NCBI RefSeq assembly: GCF_036588685.1
Contig: NC_086374.1
Span: 66,710,457-66,774,456 of the forward strand
Length of the DNA stretch: 64,000 nucleotides
Reading direction: 5' to 3'
Source of the DNA: Mytilus trossulus
Taxonomy: Eukaryota > Mollusca > Bivalvia > Mytilida > Mytilidae
Shown here: piece by piece, positions 49,701 to 61,700 of the stretch
Position numbering within the stretch: position 1 is the stretch's first letter
Layout of the letters: the number at the start of each line of letters is the position of its first letter
Program-made: the position numbers and the translations under genes
The notes under the pieces: model-generated
The model's database searches: none
Told to the model about the DNA's origin: nothing
The model's input: only the letters and a program-made list of their open reading frames with translations

Positions 49701-52700
49701 ATTATCTTGGACCTCACTTCTTTGATGGATATATGTTCATGGAATCCTTCTCCGAATACAGGACCAATATATAAGAAGTGGTAGACTCCAATGACCAATG
49801 ATCTTCAATGTCTACCGATTTTGGCTGTCAAAATAATGCTAACATTCCAATTTTCAGTAACAGTTGACAGCAAATACATTATCACAATAACAGATAACGA
49901 AAAAATTAAAAGCCCAATAACAGCTAACAAAGAATTAGACAATAACAGCTAACAGCAAATGTATTTTCAGAATAGCAGATAACAAAGAATTAAAATGGCC
50001 CGTAACAGCATAACAGCTAAACCCCTTGCCCCCCCTCAAATATTGTAATTATTATTCATTTTGCAGGTGATTTTAAAACAAATATTTATTTTTTTAGTGC
50101 CTATGCCAACGTGACCCAGGAATTTTTGTATTCCAATGTCATGAGAACTGTTTTTGCTGTGTAAATCGCGCCATAATTTTTCCGGGTCTCGTAGGCGCAC
50201 GCTTAAAATGTTAAGAAACTGGCCAAAAATCGTTATTTTTCCTTCTTTTGACGTTTTTATGCCCTGATACCCACCTAAACTCACCCATTTTCTGAAACCA
50301 ATGGTTTTAAGGTTCATCAGACACAATCATACATGCTTTACGTGCTCCGGTTGACCGTCCAGTGTTGTTAGCGCTTTCACTTTTAAAATTCTTGCTAAAT
50401 TTTTTAGAAACTTATATCAAAGGTTTATATTTGCAATGTTTTAAACAAGGTCGAAAACCGCTACTGATCTTTTTTTTTTAAAAGAGTTATGCCACTTAGA
50501 AATATTAATTATATGCAAAATACCTGTTTGGTGCTCTCATTTGCGTAATTCTAGTCATACTTTTATGAAACCTATAACGAGTTATGCCCCTTGGAAATAA
50601 TAATAATAATGGAAATTATATTACATCCTTCATTTCTTTTAAGACATTATTTACAAAGTTTAAAAGCTTGTTATTGTCCTTGTACCTTGGGTATATAACA
50701 TTTGTGCATCACGGAGGACATTGGAACTCTGTTCTTTCATACAAAAAAAAAAATCCTTTGTTTTATTAAATTGTTACATATTTGTCTATGAAGTTTATGC
50801 ATTTCTTAACTTTTTTAATGATATATGAGGTCATCTCAGTGAAACTAAAATGAAAATCGTGGAAATCTGATTTTGTAATTTCTAATTTCTAAATAAAGAT
50901 TTATTACTCATCATTATTACTAAAATAAAAAAATTAAAATAATGGATCTATACTGAAGTACCGTATAAAATAGTGAGCTACAAAAATAATTTTACCGTGA
51001 GCTACAAAATATTTTAAAAGTAAGTCACAAAGAAATTTGAACAGGGAGCTACAAAGATATTTAAATATGGATATAAACATATTTAAATAGGGAGCTACAA
51101 AGATATTTAAAAAGGGAGATACAAAAATATTTTTAAAGAGAGCAACAAAAATATTTTAAAAGTGAGCTACAAAGATATTTTGATTGGGAGCTACAAAAAT
51201 ATTTTAAAAGTGAGCTACAAATATATTTTGATTGGGAGCTACAAAATATTTTTAAAGTGAGTCTCAATTTTTTTTTAAAATGACCTACACAGATATTTTA
51301 TTTAGGAACCACAAAAATATTTTAATAGGGAGATACAACAAATATTTTAAAAGTTAGACCAACGACGTAAATGTAAGTTATACGTCCTTCATAAGAACAT
51401 AGTAGTCCGAGATTACTCTGACGTCCGACGGCTTTTTGCCAGACAAGCTGGGGCCCCTCTGACGTCCGACGGCTTTTTTGCCAGAAGCCGTCGGACGTCA
51501 GAGTAATCTCGGACTAGGAACATAGATATACTGTTATATGAATAATGGCCCTAAAAATTAATGAGAACAGTAAAATGCATAGGTATTTGGGGTATAGGTA
51601 AATTATTCCCCCCTTTTTATACCGAATCCGTGTATATTTTTGTTTTCTTTTTTCAAAACACATTAAAAAATCACGTTTTCTGTGTAATATATATTTACAT
51701 ATATAACATTTGTAATATCTGTTTACCACTGTTTTTTTCCCGAAAATTATTCTGATATATCCAACAGACAAAAAACCATACCCCCTGAAGTAAAAATGAT
51801 CCCTTATGGTTATTCTTAAAGATAAAAAAAAATACTATGATTGATATAGCTTATTTACTGTACCTTGATCTCAATCTTAGAAAAGAAAAATATCTTTTAG
51901 TCAAGCATCAAATGATTAAATAAATCGGTTAGGCAGCAGCTAGCTTCTATTTTAATGTATGCATTTTGATTAATTATAATTAAAGAATATACTAATTAGA
52001 GAGCATAAGCTACTGGAAAGTTAAGGTTTAAGGGAATTATAAACATTGTATAATTTTAAAGCTGTGAGTCAGTAAAACTTTATTTGACAAAATATTAACA
52101 TCACCTCTGAACTCTTCACCGAATATAAAACCAGCCAGGAAATACATTAAAAATTAGCATGAGCATTAAAAAACATTTGATTGTGAAAACCTTCATCAAA
52201 GCATAATATGAAGATGATATCCTTGATTATGGTGGGGAAACAAATTGGATATAAACTTGTCTAGTAGACAATTATATGATTAGATTTAAGAAGTGAAATT
52301 GTTAAAACAGCTGCCATATATACAAAGCAAAACATTTGTAGGAGATAGTAAAAGTTTGGGTATTACATCTATGGTTTAAGGAGGCTCGCGGGTATAAAAA
52401 ATTCAGCAAAAAAATAAACATTTATTTTTTCCTTACAAATTTAATTATTACACTATTAGTTATAACTTTATAATATGGTGCAAAAATCATACAGTCAAAT
52501 CGGTTTGGGTTGGATACAGATGACTTTAAAAATGTTTGTTTAAATCATTGAAAAGCTTCAAATTATCTCCCTTTGCTGCAAAAATGTCATTTTTTTTTAT
52601 GTTTAAATTGAAATATCTTTTTTAACTCATCGGTGACCTATATTTTTTTTTTATTGTTTTCAAACAAGTTGTACATAAAATAAATAATTGTAAAATTTAA

Positions 52701-55700
52701 GCGATTTCTGTAATTTATGTTTTTTTTATTTCAATATTACCAATATTTTCCCTATTAGTTCAACAGAAAAAAAAGGACATTAACAAAAATGTATGCTTCT
52801 TTCGGAGGCAGATTGTGAGCTTAAATGGAAGGTGACCCCATATTTTTATTTTATATTTCTATTAGGTATAAGATAAAGTTTAATCATAGAAAAAAATAGA
52901 AAAATCCTATATAAGAAAAAGAAGTTTATTTAGACCCGCGAGCCCCCTTAATCAACAACAACCAATACTTTACACAAAGCAATGTTTAATTTTACTTCCC
53001 ATTGATAAAGTAAAACAATCTTTACCCCCTTCCCCCCAGTGCTTAAAAGCACTTTGAATGATAAATTTACATGTAAAATCCTAGCTTTTTTTACAATTGT
53101 GATCAATTCAAATACCTTACAAAATCCTTAACCAAAGAACATATATAAAGTGGATAACCATGCATTTGATTTCAATCCACTTATGTCTATTTTTTTTTAA
53201 GAAAAACCATGTGTATCAAAAGATGGACAGACCTATCAGTCCGGAGATGAATGGATACAGCAACCATGCAAATGGTGTTCGTGTAAGGACGGCAAAATTG
53301 ATTGTTCTGAATTACTTGATTGTGATCAATATGAAGGTAAAAAATTTATAATTTTAAAGAACTTGATGTTGTTTTTTTTAATTTTTAGGTACATGTATGC
53401 GTAAAATAATCATAATGTATAAATGAACGTGCAAATTCTGTTGATTATTATAAAACTGGAAGATATTGTCTTGCTTTTTACAAAATAGTTCAATAATTCA
53501 AAAACTTTTAAAAAAGACTAAATTAAAATACTTTTTTTTTTTTTTTTCTTTTCTTTTTTAAAGTTCTTTACTTTTTCATGGTATATAATTGAAAACAATT
53601 TGATTGCATGAATTGTGCAAAGTAATTTTAAAAGTTGGAACCACAAATTTTGAATATTTTACTCATTCGTGAAAATTGATACCTAATACAAGAATAAATG
53701 AAACCACTGTAAGCCATGAATTTCTAAGATTGTATGAGTAAATCTACATTTTTTTTGTAGGATTAACAAATGCTGGAGATGTGAGTATTGTATAATTTGT
53801 AAATTACAATTCCAAATTTGATTTAATTTATAAGTTTCTGCATGCATCCTTATTATTTATTAATAATGTTCTTGAAATTTGGATCAATTGGTTATTTAAA
53901 TTTTACCTTCAACAATTTGCTAATAAATGAATTTTGCAATGCATTGTATGGTTAATCATGATTGTATCCAGTGGTTAATCATGATTGTATCAGGTGGTTA
54001 ATCATGATTTTATCAGGTGAATAAGTATGATTTACACTTCCATTTTGTTCAGCTTCCTCCACCAATAAAAACTGGCCACCATGAAATAGTCCAAAAGCAG
54101 TTAAAACACCAAAAATCAATCAAATATCACTTTCATTTAAAAAAAAATATTTCTTAGTGCTTAGCATCAATATTGATTTACGAAATGTTTTACTTTATAG
54201 AGTTTAGAAAAAGAGGTAAAACCAATTCAATCCCATGAAGCAATAGAACGGGAAGCTGAGGTAAGTTCATTCTTTCTTTAACATTTTGAAAAATATTGTA
54301 AACCAACTAAATAACGATAATCGCATCTTTGCCAGTAGATAAATAACTCCAATATAAATCCTCCTGTATATTGATCTTTTTTCATTTAACTACATTTATC
54401 AAAATCGTGAAATTTAATCGTCATAAAAAACTAGCAATGGCTAAACTCAAAATAAAGTATCCGCGAAAATAAGTTGTTTTTTCAGTGATAGATCTGGTGT
54501 TTATGGTTATTCAATTAGATTTAAAAGTTTGAAAATATAGAAATGTTTTGAAAACAACTGTTATAATGTCAACACTTGTGTCAGAGTACTTTATTGCGAC
54601 TAGTAAGTATTTGCAAAATGTTGTTTAGACTTTTATATAAGACAAATTTAAGATTATTGGTCTTCGGACTATTAGTTGGAAAAAAAATTGGTGCAGACTG
54701 CTTGGGATTTTAATTCGATATTAGAAGTAAGTATGAAAAAAATGTAATTTATTGATTTCAGGGTTCCTCTGGTATGGCTGGCCGTACTGGACTGGATGGA
54801 CAAGCTGGACCGATTGTAAGTAGAATTAGTATTCTTTTTACAGAAGGGTTAGAATTTACATACTTTGGTAATTTTAATAATATGGTGTAAATTGTAAACC
54901 TTTGCCTTACTATTACTTGTATTATATTATGATATCTAATGATAATTTTTTAGACAAATCCATGATATAAATTTGAAAGATTTGAATCAAAAATAATTTG
55001 CAGTGTATACTAAAAAAAGAACTCAAGTGAAGACAAAATGGTCTTTTTATGGGGGGGGGGGGGGGGGGAATTATAAATCTGTGTATACTCTTATTATTAC
55101 AATGTAATACATGTATCAATATTTGAATTATCTAGGGAGACCCTGGACCAGATGGTAACCATGGTATTCCCGGCCCTCCAGGTCCACCAGGAATCCCACC
55201 AATGGTAAGTACCAGTATACTGCGTCAAATACATATACTAAAATGAAAAAATGAATGATGATTTAAATTAAGATTTTCAAACTTCAAGCGATTTAGATTA
55301 AGATTTTCAAACTTCAAGCGATTTAAATTAAGATTTTTAATCTTAAAGCGATTTAAATTAAGATTTTCAAACTTCAAGTGATTTAAATTAAGATTTTCAA
55401 ACTTCAAGCAATCACCAGGTATATATTTTCACCTCCATTTCCATGCACAGCAGTATTTTTATATCTGCTTAAAGTTGATGCTTTCAAAAAATACATAGAA
55501 TTTGATACATAGCAGAAAATATATTGTTCTAATAAAATGATTATTTGACATTGTAGTCAGCAGACCAGGCCTATGCTAGGTATTTCCAACAGACTTATAA
55601 TCAGGCTTTTAAGGCAGGAGGAAGAGCTCAAAATGCACCATATCTGCAGGCACATGTTGTGAGTATTGTTAAGGTTCGAGAGAAATGGTTTCCCTTCAAC

Positions 55701-58700
55701 TGGTTATTTATAAGTCAACCAGGTGATTTGTGATATAATACACCATTTTCTGGGTTGACCGAAATCAAAAAAAATAAAAAAAATAATTTTTTTAATTGAT
55801 TTTTTTTTCTTAATGAAAATTTGTTCCTTGACAACTAAATTAGGCTTATGACTCTTTTAAAAAGAAACGGTATTTTGATCTACATTTATGTAAGAGTTAA
55901 TTAACTATTTTATTTATAATATAAATATATTTTATTTATTATAAGAAGTTTAAATTTTAGTACTTTTTACATGACTTATAGTGCCTGTTTTTGTATATTA
56001 TTTCAGGGACCAAGTGGCCCCAGAGGATCCCCAGGACCCCCTGGAACACCAGTAAGTAAAAATAATTTTCACTTTGTCATTAATTTAAAGACATATCACA
56101 GATATTGCTATGATAATCTGTCCATTTAGGGGACAATAATCCATGGCAATGGACATTATTGAATACCTAAATTCTAGGAAATAGTGTCCATGTGGACACA
56201 ATTTCCCAGGACACTATTTTGCCTTACAATTACAATTATTTAAAAAAGGATTACAAAATTAATTGCATTTTATTTGCATTCACTTTTTTGTGAGAATGAA
56301 TTTTGTAAGCTGTAATAGCAAACTAAATGGACATAATTTTATCCGTTAAAATTTATTGTGAAATTATTTCCCTTTTTCATGTAAAGCGAGTTAATTATTA
56401 TCTGTTTTCATATAGGGATGAATTTTGTTAACTACAATAGCATTTTAAATGGTCAAATATTTTTAAAGTCAGTTTGGAAAAAAAAATGTGCAATTATTTC
56501 CCTTTTCCTTGTAAGGGGAGTTAATTCTGTCTTTTTTTATTCATCAAGGGACCACAGGGTATGCAGGGTATGAGAGGAGAGCCTGGAGATTCTGGACCAC
56601 CTGTAAGTACATAAAAGAAAAAAGTGTTCTCATAAAAAACTTTCTTTCAAACTTTTTGTCATTGTTTTACAACAAAAGCATAGTGTTAACAATTAATTTT
56701 GCAATAAAATATCTGAAGTTGGGGAGAGAAAGAAAAAAATATCTTTCAATCTTTTTTTGTGAAAAAAACAACTTTTCCAAACTTTTCTTTAGCATTTTAC
56801 TTAGATACACATGAAATCAGGGAAATTGAGAAAATCATTAATTCGTTAAGTTTATATCTTCAGAACATTGTTATTCATGAATGTGACCTTTTCTTTGCTT
56901 AGGGATCTGCAGGACAAAGAGGAGCTCCAGGACCAAATGGAATTCCAGGCCCAGAGGTTTGTTCAGTATATAACAATATTGTATTCTAAAATTCAATTTG
57001 CAAATTGAATAATTTTTTTGTAATCAGATATAGGAAGATGTGGTGTGAGTGCCAATGAGACAACTCTCCATCCAAATAACAATTTAAAAAAAATAAACCA
57101 TTATAGGTCAATGTTTTTTTTTCTTTTCTACTTTCTGTAAAAAAATCTATTATTCGTTTGTGCATAAACTTGGTAGTCAGTCGTTTGTGCAATTCACATG
57201 TGATGAAGATATCGGTTAATCTAAGCAATGTTTTATTCATTCATTCAATTTCCAGTATGATGTTTTTCTTTTACATCTTCAGTGTGAACCCAATCTATAG
57301 GTGCTGTTCTCAAATAACCAATTATGATAATAAAAATTTAAAAAAAATGACAAATCCTTGTAGATTTTTATGCTGTCTGATGGATTTTTTGGAATGATGA
57401 TTAGAAAATTCAAGAGACTGTTACATTTTAAGATAGTTGCTTAATAAGAGTTTAGACCAATAACATTACAAAGTCCCAAAAAATATGAAATAAACAACAT
57501 AGAAGTTAATTACCATGGGAAGTAACATAATGTTTCACTGACCATGGGAAGTAACTCTGCAATGTTTCTGTAATGTTTCACTGACCATGGGAAGTAACTC
57601 TGCAATATTTCTGTAATGTTATACTGAATTTCGTGTTTTTTTCATGTTTATGTATAATTATTTTAGGGAGATTCAGGAAGAAATGGCGAGACTGGACCAC
57701 GGGGATTGCCTGGACCAAAGGTTTGTTATATCTCATCTATAAAATCTGATTATAGGGATGTTATATTTTTGTTTTCTCAGTTCAATCTTAGCACAGAACA
57801 AATAAATAAATGAACAACTTTATAGACCTTGTGTTAAATTTGTAATGCTTAGCATTGTTGTATTATTACATTTTTATTATTGAAGAGAATTTAGCTAAAA
57901 AAACTGTATTTAACAATATTTAAGTGCTGTTATTTTTAGATTAATAGAAACATGCATTAAATGTTGATTGTATTATTTGCAGGGACCATCAGGAATAAGT
58001 GGTATGCCAGGTATGCCCGGAATGAAGGGACATCGAGTAAGTGGAGAATATTTCATTATATTACTATAGTCATTTTAAGATTTTTGCGATATTGTTTTTT
58101 TTGTTTATTTTGTTTACAATTTTTCAAAATGCGTGTTTAAATTTTTATGATTATAACCCTGAGGCAGTTTTCACAATAATTAAAACATCGCATTAATTTG
58201 TGAATTTTCAGTATTTGATAATTTGTAATCTGGAAAGAAGGAATATTGAGGGGTTAAATAAACTTTAGAAAGTGAAGGTTTAGGACCGTTTGAATTTTTA
58301 AATGTTATGATTAAATTACAGTGATGATGACATATGTACTGTTAAAATGAATATTGATTCAACTAATTTGTGTACATTTGTATGATTGTATCTTTTTTAT
58401 TTCTTTTATTTTGTGTTTAATATTGGTATTTATTTTTATTTAAAGGGTTTCAATGGTCCACAAGGTCCCACTGGTGAACAAGGACGTCCTGGTGACAAGG
58501 TAATATATAAATAGAACAGAGGGTCAAAATGGGGTTTACAGAATAGGCAAAATGTGCAGATTAAAAAGCCTTAAAAGATAAAGAATAGATGAAAATAGGC
58601 CCCAAAAAAATGAGCAAAAAAATATTAATAGTAGAGAAAAATTACCTAAAAATAGACTTCTCAAAATATTAAGATGGTAAATTATCAGTTTATCAAAACT

Positions 58701-61700
58701 ACTTGAAATAATATGACCCAAATATCATTTCGGATTTTAAAGACTGTTTGCATGATAAATAAAAGAATAAATGCTCAGTTGAGAATAGTATGGTAACTTT
58801 TTATCTTGTTCTGCTTTAGGGAGGTCTTGGATCCCCAGGAGCTCATGGACCTAATGGCCCCCAAGGACCACGTGGATTACAAGGTGAACGTGGAACTGAT
58901 GGAGGTTCTGGATCACCAGTAAGTATTTTTATCATTTTTATTCTCTCATTCAAGTTAGATTGTATTTAGCCTTTTTAATATCTTCAAGTTGCTGCTTTTT
59001 TCCAGAAAATTTTGACATCACCAAGTTGATTACCTTACATCACAATGCTTTACAAATTTCCTACAAATGTACCTTGGTCAAACAGTGCATTTCATTCATA
59101 AAATCAAAATTGGAATCTCAATTATTAATCAAGTAGATCAAAACATGGTCACAATAGAGAGAAAACAAGAAAATAAAAAAGAATTAAAACACAAATAAAT
59201 ACATTCTTATGATATTAATTCAGTATAAACGTTAATGATTATATTCTTTTCAATTTTAGGGATTACCAGGTGTTGATGGCCTTGCTGGTGCCCCAGGAGA
59301 GTCTGGACCAGTTGGACGATCTGGACCACCCGGTATGCCTGGCATGCCAGGGTCTAAGGTAAAAAAACATCAAGAAACCAGCAGGAAAACCTGATCGACT
59401 CGAAAGTGATTGAATTTTACAGATGAATTTGACTTAAGGAAAAAAGATATACTGTAGCATACAGAACGTTTTCTCCATGGAATACATCTGAAAAAATGTC
59501 CTACAAATTTTAAATCTTAAAATTTCAAATAAAAGGGGAGATAATTTCCCACAACTTTTCAGATAAAGGGAGATAATTTCTTACAAGATTTCAGTTAAAA
59601 AAGTTCACTTTAAATAGAAATGATTATGATTTAGGGTGATGCTGGCTCAGGAGGACCAAAAGGAACACAAGGACTTCAAGGTGCTAGGGGAGACTCTGGT
59701 ATATCTGGACCTCCAGGTGCAGAGGGATTAGCTGGCACTGATGGTTTACTTGGAATGAATGGAGAGAAAGGTTCTTCTGTAAGTAACTACTTAGGTTAGA
59801 ATGAACTAACTTGACCATTGCGTAGATACAAGTCAGAACTAATACAATTTTCTGTTGAATTAATTTTTGAAAAGATATTCACCAGAAGATATCTTGATGT
59901 ATAGGTTATGCTAAAAATTCTTTAAAACCAGTAAATTCAAATGCAACATTATTTAATTGAAAAACAGTTTAATATCACATATAGAGAATTTAAAATTAAT
60001 TTTTTGAGTTTTATGTTTAGGGAGACCCAGGACCAGCAGGAGCCCCTGGATATCCAGGACCAAGAGGACCATCTGGCTTAAACGGCAGTCCCGGTTCACT
60101 AGGAGCTAAGGGTGCACCTGTAAGTAGAAAAGTAGAAACAAGAAAAATGTATGGTGTGGAAGTGTGGCTGTCTTGAATTGTTCAATTATATTTCAAGCCT
60201 AGCTACAGTACTGAGTATTTTAAAAAATGGAAATTATAAAATAAAAAAAAAATTGTCAATTATCTTAAAGATTTATTGATGCATAACTAATTTGTTATCC
60301 AATATGGCTGCCATTTTTTATTTACAATTTTTTTCTTAAATTAACAAATAATTAATCTTTAACTCCCCCCAAGAATTTTATGGTTGATGTTTCTGTCCTT
60401 CAGTTATAAAAATCTTCTAAATGACCTTCCAGGAAACATTTGATCACAACTATTGGACTGATTGAGTCAATATTAAATACAAATGTACTTGATATAACTT
60501 GGAATATCTAGTTAGCTTCAAGAATGTGATAAAAAATGAGATTTTTTTTTATCAAAATAGGGTCAACCAGGAGAGTCTGGATTCAAAGGAGAACGTGGAC
60601 CAAAGGGTCTTCATGGATCATCAGGAAACCGTGGACCACCTGGACCTGCTGGAAATGAAGGAAAGCGAGGACAAAGAGGAACACTAGGAGAGCCCGGACC
60701 ATTAGGGCCTCCTGGAGAAAGGGTTGGTATATGTTTTGCCTACTTTTGATTTTTATATAACATTGTTTATTAAGGAATTGTCATTTTAACACTGTATAGC
60801 TGTAGAAGTAAAAAAACATCAATTGATGAGCAAACATTTCATGCAAACATATGAGTTTTTACTTTGAAATTCTACCAAATGATTAAACAAATATTTCATA
60901 TGATTTTATTTCATTATTTGTTTGTCCCTTGTAAAAATATTACTTTAAGAGTTGACCTACAGCTGTTTCTCAAGGTTTAATGAAGATTTTAAAGAAAGTG
61001 AACAATAAATAAAGTATTATTGAAAACTTCTTTTAACTTTTATATATATAACTGACGTGATCAAAATTTGTGTATAGGGACAAACTGGACAGAGAGGATA
61101 TCCTGGTTCTATTGGAGAACCTGGTACCACAGGAGAAGAGGGAGAAACTGGACCTAGAGGAAGACGTGGAGAATCTGGACCATTGGTAAGTAAACACATT
61201 AGGCAGAGAGACAGTGGACCATATTAGAAGTAAGGCAACTCCAGATTGTTTATTATTGAGGATACCATTAGTAAGTTAAAATATTAGGCAGAGAAACAAT
61301 GACCGATATTAGAAGTAAGGCAACTTTATATTATGAATTATTGAAGAGACCATTGGTAAGTAAAAATATAAAGCAGAAGGCAGAGAGGTACAGTGACAGA
61401 TATTAGAAGTAAGACAACATCAAAACATGAGATATTGAAGAGACCAGGAAAATGTTGAGTTAAGGAGACTTAATAAAACCAGCAATAGGAGGTTATCTGG
61501 TGCAAAAAGCGTTAATTTTTCATCCTATTTCACGACCTGTAAGACAGAGGGATGCTAATAGATACATCTAGAGTAGATCCAAGTGATCGCCGTGATAAAG
61601 CCTTTTTGTGCTAATGCGGAGTAAAGCAACCAACAATCAATATATCCAAGTGAACAATTAACCATAAAAGTGATAAGGTCATCGTGTAATGAACTGTGAT

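Larger units (their letters stand above)
46727..53201. other. Collagen intron 1 (about 6.5 kb)
   Basis: The longest intron, and repeat-rich. It holds a 54-63 bp tandem array (47409-47665), an inverted-end composite element (48060-50043), a 'gagctacaaa' tandem array (50973-51360), a foldback (51403-51516) and a TTAA-flanked element (52380-52947). Bases 46990-47025 include 'ggtccgccactg', a hAT-like terminal motif. No further exon found. Confidence 0.5.

Noticed and set aside
55225-55407. Minus-strand reading frame with ten-residue repeats
   Set aside because: It is a by-product of a 30-bp tandem repeat (30 is a multiple of three) inside a collagen intron, with no other coding sign.
55260-55409. 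CRISPR-like array
   Set aside because: The units are contiguous with no unique spacers, and the genome is animal.
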